A stretch of DNA of 64,000 nt from Mesorhizobium loti (GCF_002858745.1 NZ_PJRO01000002.1:469006-533005); one strand, 5' to 3'; shown: positions 42,801 to 51,854, counted from the first letter of the stretch. Program-made: numbers and translations. The notes: a model not told the origin generated them from the letters alone.

Positions 42801-43256
42801 TCAGTCGTCGTTCGAAGACTGATCGCCCAGCCAGTAATGCGGGCCGGGGCCAAGAGCTCCGGCCTTGTCGTGCGGATTGACCAGCCGGCAAAATTCGAGC
42901 GACAGGCAGCCGCAGCTGATGCATTGCGCAAGGCCGGTCTTCAGCCGCTCGAGCTCGGCGATGCGCTCGTCGATACGCGTTGACCAGGGGCCTGAAAGCA
43001 ACGACCAATCCGCGCCCTTCGGCACGTGGTCGGTCGGCAGTTTATCGAGTTCTGCACCAATTTCGGCCAGCGACATGCCAAGTCGCTGGGCAAAGACGAT
43101 GAAGGCGAGCCGCCGCAGCGTGGCGCGGGTGAAGCGGCGATGGCCCGAGCCTCTGCGCTCGGACTGGATGAGGCCACGTTCCTCGTAATAGCGCAGCGCC
43201 GAGGCAGCCACGCCGCTGCGGCGCGACAGTTGATTGATGGTGAGCGTCGTTTCCAT
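42801..43256 (-). CDS. soxR: Redox-sensing regulator SoxR
   Basis: MerR-family activator of 151 residues with a [2Fe-2S] cluster. The winged helix is at the start (TINQLSRRSGVAASALRYYE, then GLIQSERRGSGHRRF). The cluster cysteines are Cys112, Cys115, Cys117 and Cys123, the exact C-x2-C-x-C-x5-C spacing of SoxR, within QCISCGCLSLEFC. It is divergent from a cupin gene, and the gap contains a textbook SoxR-type promoter. In non-enteric bacteria SoxR directly controls small sets of genes that handle redox-cycling compounds, and this arrangement fits. Confidence 0.94.
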   Translation of the reverse strand: METTLTINQLSRRSGVAASALRYYEERGLIQSERRGSGHRRFTRATLRRLAFIVFAQRLGMSLAEIGAELDKLPTDHVPKGADWSLLSGPWSTRIDERIAELERLKTGLAQCISCGCLSLEFCRLVNPHDKAGALGPGPHYWLGDQSSNDD

Positions 43257-43280
43257 TCGCTTTTTTCCCACATCTTGGCC

Positions 43281-43311
43281 TTGACTTCAAGTTTACTTGA
43301 ACTTGTAGGAA
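43281..43311 (+). promoter_or_regulatory. SoxR-dependent promoter with 19-bp spacer
   Basis: TTGACT (-35, 43281-43286) and TAGGAA (-10, 43306-43311) are 19 bp apart, the over-long spacer of MerR-family promoters. Inside lies TTCAAGT-TT-ACTTGAA (43286-43301), which matches the SoxR box core TCAAGT..ACTTGA. It drives the cupin and monooxygenase genes on the plus strand. Confidence 0.88.
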
Positions 43312-43368
43312 GCCAATCGTGCCGGGCCAAGGCCCCGGTTTGATGGTGCTGCCGAGAAGGAAAGAGCA

Positions 43369-43788
43369 ATGAACACCGGCGATATGAAAACGCCCGACAT
43401 CCAGAAGTTCGCCGCCGAAAAGGCGCGGGACTGGATGGAATGGTCCGGCACGAGGCTGGTCGACGTGCTCAACGAGGATGAAGCGCCAGCCTCGAAACTC
43501 GGTGCAATCGGTTTTCTCAGAGCACCAAAGGGTGCGACCAGCGATTTCGAGTTCGCGTATGATGAAGCGCTGATCGTCATCCGGGGCCGCTGCACGGTTG
43601 CGAGCCGCGACGAATGGCAGACGGCGGGGCCGGGTGAAGTGCTTTATCTGCCGGCCGGAACGCCGGGAACATTCAACGCTCTCGAAGACGTGGAGCTGGT
43701 CTATGTCGCATCCTCGCCCTATGGCGAGGTCAATCGAGTGACCAAGGCGTCGCTGCTTGAAGCGATGCGGGTCGAAGCGGTTCAGTAG
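43369..43788 (+). CDS. Cupin-domain protein in SoxR module
   Basis: Protein of 139 residues with one small cupin barrel. The recognisable parts are FEFAYDEALIVIRGRCTVAS and the second motif PGEVLYLPAGTPGTFNALED. The usual cupin metal histidines are mostly absent (only Asp/Glu-rich sequence in the first motif), as in EutQ-like cupins, so metal binding is uncertain. First gene after the SoxR promoter, 11 bases before the monooxygenase-like gene; probably detoxifies or senses a redox-active compound, by context only. Confidence 0.85.
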   Translation: MNTGDMKTPDIQKFAAEKARDWMEWSGTRLVDVLNEDEAPASKLGAIGFLRAPKGATSDFEFAYDEALIVIRGRCTVASRDEWQTAGPGEVLYLPAGTPGTFNALEDVELVYVASSPYGEVNRVTKASLLEAMRVEAVQ

Positions 43789-43799
43789 GCGGGCCCGCG

Positions 43800-44177
43800 A
43801 TGTCACAACGTATCATTCAACTGTCCAGCTTCGACATCCGCCCGGGCAAGCTTGAGCAATTCAAGGAGGCCATCCGCAAGGCGGTGGCCTTCGCGGAGGC
43901 GCAGGGGCCGCAACTCGTTGTTGAAACCTTCATCGACGAGGATTCGCTGCGTGCACACAGCCTGCAGGTGATGCCGAGTTCCGAAGCGATCTTGGCACAC
44001 TGGAAGATAGCGGACCCACATATCCGCGAGGTCATGGAAAGCTGCATCATGCGCCGGCTCGACGTCTATGGTGAGCCGAACGAGGAAGTGATGTTGGGCC
44101 TGCTCTCCTTGATCGAACAGGGTATTCCGGTCACTGTGACCCCGGCCTTTGTCGGCTTCCGGCGCGGCCATCATTAA
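43800..44177 (+). CDS. Antibiotic biosynthesis monooxygenase-like (quinol monooxygenase type) protein
   Basis: Protein of 125 residues with the ferredoxin-like dimeric alpha/beta-barrel fold: SFDIRPGKLEQFKEAIRKAV forms the first strand and helix, and PQLVVETFIDEDSLRAHSLQ the next strands. Such cofactor-free proteins oxidise quinols or related aromatics (YgiN, ActVA-Orf6). The assignment rests on fold pattern, so moderate. It follows the cupin gene by 11 bases under the SoxR promoter. Since SoxR answers to redox-cycling quinones and phenazines, a quinone-processing role is plausible. Confidence 0.72.
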   Translation: MSQRIIQLSSFDIRPGKLEQFKEAIRKAVAFAEAQGPQLVVETFIDEDSLRAHSLQVMPSSEAILAHWKIADPHIREVMESCIMRRLDVYGEPNEEVMLGLLSLIEQGIPVTVTPAFVGFRRGHH

Positions 44178-44247
44178 CCGCGGCTGTTGCGAAACTCGAC
44201 AAAGCGCGCCATCTACTGGTGATGATGGCGCGAGCGCGATATCGGCA

Positions 44248-44652
44248 ATGACTGGTGAGGCGGACAGCCACGGCCATGACTGCGGTCAACGGCATGTCGG
44301 CAAGGAGACGGCCGTATCCCGCGGCCGTAACTGGGACGGTCCTTGGCGCAAGACCCCGGGCAGGCTGGCCGGCACCGCCTTTGTTCGGGCCTACCAGCTC
44401 ACGCTTTCCGGTTTTGTCGGCAATACCTGCCGGCACCTGCCGACCTGCTCGGAATATGCGTATGAGGCGATCGCCAGGCATGGCTTGTGGGCTGGCGGGT
44501 GGATGGGGATGTTCCGCGTCATGCGCTGCGGCCCTGGAGGCACGCACGGCATCGACAATGTGCCGAAGACGCTCGATACCCGCTATGTCTGGTACGCGCC
44601 GTGGCGCTACTGGACGATCGGGCGCAAGACGGCGGAGCCGTCAAATCGTTAA
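44248..44652 (+). CDS. yidD: Membrane protein insertion efficiency factor YidD
   Basis: Small protein of 134 residues that assists YidC-dependent membrane insertion. The conserved core is FVRAYQLTLSGFVGNTCRHLP followed by TCSEYAYEAIARHGLWAG, with the three family cysteines, then RVMRCGPGGTHGIDNVP. Residues 1-45 form a variable hydrophilic extension; with it the protein is longer than the common 80-residue form, as in other rhizobia. Normally yidD lies in the rpmH-rnpA-yidC region; here it stands alone before peptidoglycan genes. Confidence 0.93.
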   Translation: MTGEADSHGHDCGQRHVGKETAVSRGRNWDGPWRKTPGRLAGTAFVRAYQLTLSGFVGNTCRHLPTCSEYAYEAIARHGLWAGGWMGMFRVMRCGPGGTHGIDNVPKTLDTRYVWYAPWRYWTIGRKTAEPSNR

Positions 44653-44793
44653 AAAACCACCCACTTTTCGTTAATGAATCCCATACAATAGTGGTAGCGG
44701 ACTTTCATGTGGCGGCGTCCCCGGCAGGTGGAGGCCGCCAGTATTTCAGTTATTCATACCCCTCAGGGACGTCTCTACATTCACGGAGCGATC

Positions 44794-45999
44794 ATGCCGG
44801 TCATCGACAAGTGGCTCGGGCGCAAGGTTTTTGCTGCCTCGCTGACCATCAGCGCGGTTTTGCTGAGCGTGGGAACGGCCACCGCCGACGTGTCCTGGCT
44901 GGTGCTCGACACGCAGACCGGAAACGTCCTCGGCCACGAAAACGCCGGCAAGCGGCATGCGCCCGCTTCGCTGGCGAAGTTGATGACGCTTTATCTGACG
45001 TTCGAAGCCATACAGCAGGGCAAGCTCGGCTGGGATGACGAGATCGTCATTTCAAAAAATGCAGCGGCCAAGATTCCGATGAAGCTTTGGCTCAAGCCCG
45101 GCGAAACAATCAGCGTTCGCGAGGCCGTCAACGGCATGATCGTGATTTCGGCCAATGACGCGGCGGCAGCGGTCGGTGAACATCTATCGGGATCGGAGGC
45201 GACTTTCGCGCGGCTGATGACCAAGCGGGCTCGACAGCTGGGGCTTCGCAACACGATCTTCGCCAATCCTTCCGGACTGACCGACCAAACCAGCCAGTTG
45301 ACGACCGCGCGCGACATGGCGGTGCTCGGCATGGCGCTGGAGCGGGATTTCCCGAAGCAGTTCGGCCTGTTCTCGCAACCTTCCTTCGTCTTTCGCGGTA
45401 AGCGGCTGAAAGGACACAACAATCTGATGCACCGCTATGCCGGCGTCGATGGCTTGAAGACCGGATATACGGCGGTCTCAGGCTACAATCTGGTGTCGTC
45501 TCTGGAGCAAGGCAAAAGCCATTTGATCGGTGTTGTGTTGGGCGGCAAGACGGCCCGCAGCCGCGACGACCAGATGGAAGCTTTGCTGAAGCGCTTCGGT
45601 ACGAAGGGAAGTGTTACCGCCACGCCGCTGGTGGCCTCGAATGCGCCGGTGCCGCCTCGCAGGCCGAAACGAGCCATCGCGCCTGCCGAGACGATGGACG
45701 CTGCGCCGATCGAGCAGGGTGATGGCGACACGGAAATCGCACTCATCCCGTCAGCCTGGCAGATCCAGATCGGTGCGCTGCCCAGCCAGACGGCAGCGAA
45801 AGCGTTGCTGGGCAACGCGCAGAAATTTGTTCGTTCTATCCATGGGGAAGCAGCCGGCCAGATCATGCAGACACAAGCACACGGTACAACGCTCTACCGG
45901 GTGCGTTTCGATGGCTTCGAGGACGCAAAAGCAGCGGGCAAGGTTTGCGCCACGCTCAAGCGGCAGAGATTCGACTGCATAGCGGTCAAAACCAACTGA
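44794..45999 (+). CDS. D-alanyl-D-alanine carboxypeptidase with SPOR domain
   Basis: Periplasmic low-molecular-weight penicillin-binding protein of 401 residues (DacA/DacF-like) that trims the terminal D-Ala of peptidoglycan stems. The signal peptide ends near TATADVS. Active-site motifs are Ser59-Leu-Ala-Lys62 (PASLAKLM), Ser119-Ala-Asn (ISANDAA) and Lys222-Thr-Gly (GLKTGYT). After a proline-rich linker (VPPRRPKRAIAP) the last ~75 residues form a SPOR domain (WQIQIGALPSQTAAKALLGN), which binds denuded septal glycan. GGAG precedes the ATG. The class D beta-lactamase gene follows after 20 bases. Confidence 0.93.
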   Translation: MPVIDKWLGRKVFAASLTISAVLLSVGTATADVSWLVLDTQTGNVLGHENAGKRHAPASLAKLMTLYLTFEAIQQGKLGWDDEIVISKNAAAKIPMKLWLKPGETISVREAVNGMIVISANDAAAAVGEHLSGSEATFARLMTKRARQLGLRNTIFANPSGLTDQTSQLTTARDMAVLGMALERDFPKQFGLFSQPSFVFRGKRLKGHNNLMHRYAGVDGLKTGYTAVSGYNLVSSLEQGKSHLIGVVLGGKTARSRDDQMEALLKRFGTKGSVTATPLVASNAPVPPRRPKRAIAPAETMDAAPIEQGDGDTEIALIPSAWQIQIGALPSQTAAKALLGNAQKFVRSIHGEAAGQIMQTQAHGTTLYRVRFDGFEDAKAAGKVCATLKRQRFDCIAVKTN

Positions 46000-46019
46000 G
46001 CGTTGTTTCCCGGAGAATA

Positions 46020-46850
46020 ATGATGTCTGTTTCCGTTCGCTCCACCCTTTGCGGTGCGGGCTTTGTCGCGATGTCGCTTGCCGCATGCTGGCCAGCGGCG
46101 GCGCAATCCTCTAGCCCAAAGCCGGTGCTCGAATGCACGGTGATCGTCGACGCCAAGGGTGGTGCTGCGCTGTATCGGCAAGGCAGCTGCGACAAGCGTG
46201 TCAGCGCTCTATCCACTTTCAAGGTACCGCTGGCCTTGATCGGTTATGATACCGGCATCCTCGCCGATGCGTACAATCCGCGCTGGGACTACAAGCCGGA
46301 GTTCAACGCCATCAAACGTGATCAGCGCGCGGTCGATCCGACGATATGGCTGGCCGACTCGGTCGTCTGGTATTCGCAGGAACTGACCCGCAAGCTCGGT
46401 GCCGTGCGCTTTGGCGATTACGTCAAGAAGTTCAACTATGGCAATCGCGACATCTCGGGCAATCCAGGCAAGCATGACGGCCTGACCCAGGCATGGCTGA
46501 ATTCCTCGCTCAAGATTTCGCCCGACGAACAGATCGCTTTCCTGAGGGGGATCGCTGGTCGTACGCTACCGGTCTCTGCGAAGGCTTATGAGATGACCGA
46601 GGCCGCCATGCCGGCCTTCGAAGCCGGCGGCTGGCATGTGAAGGGCAAGACCGGGACCGGCTGGCAGGCAGGCAAGGGCGGCGTACCCAATCGCAGCCGG
46701 CCTATCGGCTGGTTCGTCGGCTGGGCGGAGAAGGATGGCAAGCGCATCGTCTTTGCCAGGCTCGTTGTCAACAACGGCAAGAGCGACAAGCTGATGGGGC
46801 GCGTGGTGCGCGCTGCATTCCTGGAGGAATTGCCCGGGCTGATCAAATAG
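46020..46850 (+). CDS. Class D (OXA-type) beta-lactamase
   Basis: Secreted serine enzyme of 276 residues that hydrolyses beta-lactams. The signal peptide is MMSVSVRSTLCGAGFVAMSL, cut near AAAQSS. All class D motifs are present: Ser65-Thr-Phe-Lys68 (the lysine that is carboxylated), SVVWY, the YGN motif in KKFNYGNRDISG, the WLNSSLKISP omega region, and KTGTGW. The length is normal. It follows the DD-carboxypeptidase by 20 bases with its own ribosome site (CGGAGAAT), so the two are most likely one operon. Nothing suggests recent transfer; it looks like an intrinsic chromosomal enzyme. Confidence 0.93.
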   Translation: MMSVSVRSTLCGAGFVAMSLAACWPAAAQSSSPKPVLECTVIVDAKGGAALYRQGSCDKRVSALSTFKVPLALIGYDTGILADAYNPRWDYKPEFNAIKRDQRAVDPTIWLADSVVWYSQELTRKLGAVRFGDYVKKFNYGNRDISGNPGKHDGLTQAWLNSSLKISPDEQIAFLRGIAGRTLPVSAKAYEMTEAAMPAFEAGGWHVKGKTGTGWQAGKGGVPNRSRPIGWFVGWAEKDGKRIVFARLVVNNGKSDKLMGRVVRAAFLEELPGLIK

Positions 46851-46882
46851 AGCTACCAGACCATCACGCTTGATCCAGCAAG

Positions 46883-46918
46883 CGGCGTTGCTTTGTCAGG
46901 GCAGCGCCGTTTCACTTT
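46883..46918 (+). terminator. Intrinsic terminator after the beta-lactamase gene
   Basis: CGGCGTTGC pairs with GCAGCGCCG (one wobble) around nine bases, followed by TTTCACTTT. It lies 33 bases after the stop and isolates the operon from thrS. Confidence 0.7.
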
Positions 46919-47015
46919 ACGTTGGCTGCAACTGCCCCTAAAAGACCGCTCGCCGCCGGGCGTAACCGGCACAACACCACCCGCGTTCGTATGCGGGACT
47001 GGATAGGAGAAGACC

Positions 47016-49001
47016 ATGGCCAATGTTTCCCTCACATTCCCTGATGGTTCCGTACGTGACTACGACGCCGCGACGACCGGCGCTGAGCTCGCCGAATCCA
47101 TCTCCAAGTCACTGGCCAAGAAGGCGGTGGCCTATGCTGTCGATGGCACCTTGCGTGATCTGTCGGATCCGCTGAAGGCTTCCGGCAAGGTCGAGATCGT
47201 CACTCGCGACGATCCGCGCGCGCTGGAGCTGATCCGGCACGACACTGCCCACGTGCTGGCAGAGGCGGTACAGGAATTGTGGCCAGGGACGCAGGTCACG
47301 ATCGGTCCGGTCATTGAGAACGGCTTCTATTACGACTTCGCCCGCAACGAGCCGTTCACGCCAGAGGACTTTCCCGTCATCGAAAAGAAGATGCGGGAGA
47401 TCATCCAGCGCAACAAGCCCTTCACCAGGGAAGTGTGGGACCGCGATCGCGCGAAAAAAGTGTTTCGCGACAAGGGCGAGGGCTACAAGGTCGAACTGAT
47501 CGATGCCATTCCCGAAGATCAGGACCTGAAGATCTATTTCCAGGGCGACTGGTTCGACCTTTGCCGTGGTCCGCATATGGCTGCCACCGGCCAGATCGGC
47601 ACAGCCTTCAAGCTGATGAAGGTCGCCGGCGCCTATTGGCGCGGCGATGCCAACAATCCGATGCTGACGCGCATCTACGGCACTGCCTGGGCCGACCAGG
47701 CGCAGCTCGACCAATATCTGCACATGCTCGAAGAAGCCGAGAAGCGTGACCATCGCCGCCTTGGCCGCGAGATGGACCTGTTCCATTTCCAGGAGGAAGG
47801 TCCCGGCGTCGTGTTCTGGCACGCCAAGGGCTGGAAGATGTTCCAGAATCTGGTCGCCTATATGCGCCGCCGCCTCGGCGACGACTATCAGGAGGTCAAT
47901 GCTCCGCAAATCCTCGACAAGTCGCTGTGGGAGACGTCAGGCCACTGGGGCTGGTACCAGGAGAACATGTTCGCGGTGAAATCCGCACATGCCTTCACCC
48001 ATCCGGAAGACCCGGATGCAGACCAGCGTGTCTTCGCGCTCAAGCCGATGAACTGCCCGGGGCACGTGCAGATCTTCAAGCATGGGTTGAAGTCCTACCG
48101 CGATCTGCCGATTCGCCTTGCCGAATTTGGTAGCGTGCACCGCTATGAGGCTTCCGGGGCGCTGCACGGACTGATGCGCGTGCGCGGCTTCACGCAGGAC
48201 GACGCGCATGTCTTCTGTACCGAGGAGCAATTGGAGTCCGAGATCCTCAAGATCAACGACCTGATGATGTCGGTCTACAAGGATTTCGGTTTCGACGAGG
48301 TGGTGGTGAAACTCGCCACGCGACCTGAAAAGCGCGTCGGCACCGATGCCATGTGGGATCACGCCGAGGAAATCCTGAAGAACTCGCTTGCCCGGATGGC
48401 GCGCGAGGACAATCGCATCAAGACCGGCATCAACGAGGGTGAGGGCACGTTTTACGGCCCCAAGTTCGAATACACGCTGAAGGATGCCATCGGCCGCGAA
48501 TGGCAGTGCGGTACCACGCAGGTGGATTTCAACCTGCCGGAGCGGTTCGGCGCCTTCTACATCGGACCGGATTCGGAGAAAAAGCAGCCGGTGATGGTGC
48601 ATCGCGCCATCGTCGGTTCGCTGGAACGCTTCCTCGGCATCCTCATCGAAAGTCATGCCGGCCATTTCCCGCTGTGGTTCGCGCCGCTGCAGGTGGTGGT
48701 GGCGACGATCACCTCGGAAGCCGACGACTATGCCCGCAGCGTCGTGGAGAAGCTGAAGGCAGCTGGGTTGTCCGTACAGGCTGACCTGCGCAACGAGAAG
48801 ATCAATTACAAGGTCCGTGAACACTCGCTGACCAAAGTCCCGGTCATTCTTGTCTGTGGCAAGCGCGAGGCGGAAGAGCAGAGCGTGAACGTTCGCCGGC
48901 TGGGGTCGCGCGACCAGGAAGCACTTTCGCTCGACGAGGCGATCGCCCGCCTGGTCGACGAGGCGACACCGCCGGACCTCAAACGCAAGAAAACGGCCTG
49001 A
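47016..49001 (+). CDS. thrS: Threonyl-tRNA synthetase
   Basis: Class II aminoacyl-tRNA synthetase of 661 residues. An N-terminal TGS domain (residues ~1-62, [17 protein letters not shown]) is followed by the editing domain with the [12 protein letters not shown] and C-rich DLCRGPHM zinc-like motif. The catalytic core shows motif 2 ([20 protein letters not shown]), the zinc Cys in [10 protein letters not shown], and motif 3 ([17 protein letters not shown]). The anticodon-binding domain fills the end. The ATG follows TAGGAGAAG. A strong terminator follows. No leader regulation is visible in the 165 bases upstream beyond the previous terminator. Confidence 0.97.
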   Translation: MANVSLTFPDGSVRDYDAATTGAELAESISKSLAKKAVAYAVDGTLRDLSDPLKASGKVEIVTRDDPRALELIRHDTAHVLAEAVQELWPGTQVTIGPVIENGFYYDFARNEPFTPEDFPVIEKKMREIIQRNKPFTREVWDRDRAKKVFRDKGEGYKVELIDAIPEDQDLKIYFQGDWFDLCRGPHMAATGQIGTAFKLMKVAGAYWRGDANNPMLTRIYGTAWADQAQLDQYLHMLEEAEKRDHRRLGREMDLFHFQEEGPGVVFWHAKGWKMFQNLVAYMRRRLGDDYQEVNAPQILDKSLWETSGHWGWYQENMFAVKSAHAFTHPEDPDADQRVFALKPMNCPGHVQIFKHGLKSYRDLPIRLAEFGSVHRYEASGALHGLMRVRGFTQDDAHVFCTEEQLESEILKINDLMMSVYKDFGFDEVVVKLATRPEKRVGTDAMWDHAEEILKNSLARMAREDNRIKTGINEGEGTFYGPKFEYTLKDAIGREWQCGTTQVDFNLPERFGAFYIGPDSEKKQPVMVHRAIVGSLERFLGILIESHAGHFPLWFAPLQVVVATITSEADDYARSVVEKLKAAGLSVQADLRNEKINYKVREHSLTKVPVILVCGKREAEEQSVNVRRLGSRDQEALSLDEAIARLVDEATPPDLKRKKTA

Positions 49002-49020
49002 TCGAAGATATTCCGGTAGA

Positions 49021-49048
49021 CGGCGGTGGCTCGGCCCACCGCCGTTTT
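49021..49048 (+). terminator. Intrinsic terminator of thrS
   Basis: CGGCGGTGG (49021-49029) pairs perfectly with CCACCGCCG (49036-49044) around CTCGGC and is followed by TTTT. It starts 20 bases after the thrS stop. Confidence 0.88.
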
Positions 49049-49083
49049 CATATTGGCGTCATGTTGACGTCATCCAACACGAT

Positions 49084-49185
49084 TAGAGCAATTCCAGGAA
49101 AAGAGCGTAACGGTTTCCGCCCGGAATTGCGTAGAAACAAGGGCTAGAGCGTTTCCGCGTTTCCGTAAAAAAACGGAAACGCTCT
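49084..49185 (-). repeat. Interspersed intergenic repeat, copy C (reverse orientation)
   Basis: Read on the minus strand it has the same blocks as copies A and B: GAGCGTTTCCG, CGGAAACGCTC, CTTGTTTC, GCAATTCCGGGCGGAAACC and CCTGGAATTGCTCTA. The terminal GAGCGTTTCCG is present twice. It fills the gap between the thrS terminator and the acyltransferase gene, ending 11 bases before that start codon. Confidence 0.85.
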
Positions 49186-49196
49186 GGCGACAGAAC

Positions 49197-50138
49197 ATGC
49201 TGAAGCTGAGATCGCGCGAAAGACCGTTCCCGGAACTTTCCTACGCCAATGCCGGCCAGCCGGCCTTTACACGCTGGTTCATTCGCTCGGTCGAGGGCCT
49301 GTCGGGACGCGACCGCTTTGCTGCTCTTTATGACCTCTGGCGTCGCAACATCGTGCCGACGGGTGACCGCGTCTTCGGGCGCATGCTCGATCTGATCGAT
49401 GTTCGCGTACGCTGCGCCGACCAATGGCCGCCCGCCAATCTGCCGGATACGCCGCTGGTGATTGTTGCCAACCACCCCTTCGGCATCGGCGACGGCATCG
49501 CCGTGCTGTCGTTGGCCGAGAAGCTCGGCCGGCCGTTCAAGGTGATGATCCACAAGGATCTGCTGCGTATCCGCGAGATGGAGCCTTATTCGCTGCCCGT
49601 CGATTTTGCGGAGACCAAGGAAGCGGTGAAGGCGAATATGGCCGTTCGCCACGAGGCGATGCGGCTGTTGAAGGAAGGCGTGACGATTGTGGTTTTCCCG
49701 GCTGGTGGTGTCGCCACCGCGCCCAAGGGTTTCGGCCGCGCCCAGGACTTGCCCTGGAAGATATTTCCGGCGCGGCTGGTGCAGGAAGCAAAGGCATCGG
49801 TCATCCCCATGCATTTCGCCGGACAGAACGGCAGGCTGTTTCATCTGGTCAGCGGACCGATGAATCTGGCCGAGCGGGAAGGGCGCCTCGCGCGCTTGGT
49901 CGGCAAGGCCTCGCTGACCCTCAGGATTTCGCTGCTGATCCGCGAATTCGCCAGATTGGCGGGTCGTTCGATCGAGGTCAGGGTAGGCAAGGTGCTGACG
50001 CCGGAAGAGCTCGATCCATTGCGCGACCGCAAGGTTTTGCTGGCCCGGCTCTACCGTGCGGTCTTCGACCTGGCGCCGGTCGAACCGGATCATCGTGTGA
50101 AATTCCTGCGGCGGCGGTTTCGTCGAGCCGCTGCCTGA
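49197..50138 (+). CDS. Lysophospholipid acyltransferase family protein
   Basis: Acyltransferase of 313 residues of the PlsC/glycerolipid type. The catalytic His-x4-Asp is in ANHPFGIGDGIAVLSLA (~residue 97), and the acceptor-binding motif is VVFPAGGVATAPKGFG, a variant of the usual FPEGTR. A basic C-terminus (FLRRRFRRAAA) suggests peripheral membrane attachment. It may act in ornithine-lipid or phosphatidic acid synthesis; HPFG rather than HxSxxD points away from the standard PlsC. The ribosome site is weak because the start lies right after a repeat element. Confidence 0.85.
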   Translation: MLKLRSRERPFPELSYANAGQPAFTRWFIRSVEGLSGRDRFAALYDLWRRNIVPTGDRVFGRMLDLIDVRVRCADQWPPANLPDTPLVIVANHPFGIGDGIAVLSLAEKLGRPFKVMIHKDLLRIREMEPYSLPVDFAETKEAVKANMAVRHEAMRLLKEGVTIVVFPAGGVATAPKGFGRAQDLPWKIFPARLVQEAKASVIPMHFAGQNGRLFHLVSGPMNLAEREGRLARLVGKASLTLRISLLIREFARLAGRSIEVRVGKVLTPEELDPLRDRKVLLARLYRAVFDLAPVEPDHRVKFLRRRFRRAAA

Positions 50139-50148
50139 TCGGTGATGC

Positions 50149-51111
50149 TTAGTCGGCACCTTCGGCCGGATCGATTGCCGTAGCTTCTGAAGCGACAACC
50201 TCGACCTCGCCATTCTTGCCGGCTTCGACCGTCAGGTCTTTCTGGTAGATGCGGTCACGGTTCTTGGCGATAACCGTGTAATTGCCTTCGGCGAGCACCA
50301 TGGGTGCGAAGGCACCGACGGCTTCCTTGAGCGAATCGCCGGATTCGTTGAGCACCGACCACGACGTATCGGCCAGCGCTTCGCCGCCAGCTTCGCGAAC
50401 CAGCTTCAAGGTTATTTCTGCCGCGCGATGTTCGACCGTCGCCTCGGTAAGCTTGCCGGCTTCAACCCTGATGTCGGAACGAATGACGGCATTCACCGAA
50501 CCATAGGTCGAGACGACGTTGTAGACGCCGGCGTTCAGCCGCACGACACTGTTCGGCTGGACGTTGGGGATGATGAGTGCCTTTTCATCGTCCTTGCCGG
50601 AACGCGCTTCATAGATCGAAAAACGCAGCTTTTCGCGCGGAATGCGAATGCCACCGGCCAGCGTAGCGTCCAGCTTCAATCCACCGGCATCGAGAACCAT
50701 GCTCTCGCGTTTGGCGTCGCGTCCGACGGTGATGCGCTTGGTGGCGCCAGCGCGGCCGTAGGAGGCATGCACGAGATAGCTGCCGGGTTGCAGCTGGAAG
50801 GCGGCGGTGCCGCCTTGCGCGGAAGCAACCAGCGGCAGTTTGCCGTCGGCGTCGGGTTCTGGACGAAAGACGCGCCAAACCAGGCCGCGTGTGATTTCCT
50901 CGCCCTTGTCTGTCAGTTGTGCGCTCAGCGTAATTTCGCCGTCACCACGGGCAAGCTGCGTGCCTGCGTGCGGAGGCGCATAGGTCGAAATGCCGGGCAA
51001 TTTCAGCTTGTCGAGCGAGTCGGAATCCTTGGCGCCGGCAGGCAACGCCAGAGCGATGCTGAGCCCGGCTCCCAGAACAGTCAGCGAAAGTCGGCGAAGC
51101 CCGGCGAACAT
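50149..51111 (-). CDS. Secreted protein with repeated beta-sandwich domains
   Basis: Exported protein of 320 residues. The signal peptide is MFAGLRRLSLTVLGAGLSIA, cut near PAGAKDS. The mature part consists of roughly three similar beta-rich units; each has a pattern like LQPGSYLVHASYG, LNAGVYNVVSTYG and LAEGNYTVIAKN (about 80-90 residues apart), typical of carboxypeptidase-regulatory or Ig-like folds. No catalytic motif seen. Likely a periplasmic structural or binding protein; the C-terminus is acidic. It is convergent with the acyltransferase gene (10-base gap) and divergent from the nitroreductase gene. Confidence 0.78.
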   Translation of the reverse strand: MFAGLRRLSLTVLGAGLSIALALPAGAKDSDSLDKLKLPGISTYAPPHAGTQLARGDGEITLSAQLTDKGEEITRGLVWRVFRPEPDADGKLPLVASAQGGTAAFQLQPGSYLVHASYGRAGATKRITVGRDAKRESMVLDAGGLKLDATLAGGIRIPREKLRFSIYEARSGKDDEKALIIPNVQPNSVVRLNAGVYNVVSTYGSVNAVIRSDIRVEAGKLTEATVEHRAAEITLKLVREAGGEALADTSWSVLNESGDSLKEAVGAFAPMVLAEGNYTVIAKNRDRIYQKDLTVEAGKNGEVEVVASEATAIDPAEGAD

Positions 51112-51264
51112 ACCTTGCGTTGAAGCCCAAGCCGGTGGCAATTTCAAGGCTGAAGAGTCTGGCGGGAAGCCTCGAGGCTCTTTTTCGGCGCAACTCGCGC
51201 TATTGCCAGAGCAGCCGATGCCCATCGCGCGCTTCAGCCCAATCGAATTCAGGAGAACCGCGCC

Positions 51265-51846
51265 ATGACCATCCTCGATTACCTGCTGACCCGGAATTCC
51301 GCTCCCATCCCGGAGCTGAAAGCGCCCGCGCCATCGGACGCCGAGATTGCTACCATCATCACGGCGGCGTCGCGCGTGCCGGACCACGGCAAGCTCGAAC
51401 CCTGGCGCTTCATCCTTTACCGCGGTGACGCTCAGGTGGAAGTCGGCAAGAAACTCGCCGCGCTGGCGGAGAGCCGCGAGGGGCCGCTCAGCGATGTCCG
51501 CCGCGACCAGGAACTCGCCCGCTTCTCGCGCGCGCCGCTGGTGATCGGCGTGGTGTCGGTGCCGAAGGCGCACCCCAAAATCCCCGAGTGGGAGAAATTC
51601 CTGTCAGGCGGCATGGCAGCCATGAACCTGATGATTGCCGCCAATGCGCTGGGCTATGGCACCAACATGATCAGCAACTGGTATTCCGATGTGCCGGAAG
51701 GCCGCGCGATCCTGGGCCTTGCGCCCGACGAGCGCGTCATCGGCTTTGTTCACATCGGCACATTTTCCGGCACGGCGCAGGAGCGTCCAAGGCCGGATGT
51801 TTCGACGCTCTATGCCGACTATGCGGGGCCGTGGAAGGCAGAGTAG
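51265..51846 (+). CDS. Nitroreductase family protein (YdjA-like)
   Basis: Compact FMN-dependent oxidoreductase of 193 residues, the short form of the family. It starts LDYLLTRNSAPIPEL, has AASRVPDHGKLEPWRFILY (FMN phosphate-binding region, HGKLEPWRF), the GGMAAMNLMIAANALGYGTN helix, and RVIGFVHIGTFSG. YdjA-type enzymes act as dimers with NADPH and reduce nitro or quinone compounds. The natural substrate is unknown. AGGAGA precedes the ATG. It ends nine bases from the convergent CoA-ester lyase gene. Confidence 0.9.
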   Translation: MTILDYLLTRNSAPIPELKAPAPSDAEIATIITAASRVPDHGKLEPWRFILYRGDAQVEVGKKLAALAESREGPLSDVRRDQELARFSRAPLVIGVVSVPKAHPKIPEWEKFLSGGMAAMNLMIAANALGYGTNMISNWYSDVPEGRAILGLAPDERVIGFVHIGTFSGTAQERPRPDVSTLYADYAGPWKAE

Positions 51847-51854
51847 CGACAGAG

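Noticed and set aside
46919-47015. Leader regulation of thrS (T-box or operator mimic)
   Set aside because: T-box elements are not expected in alphaproteobacteria and no tRNA-like fold or conserved T-box sequence is visible.
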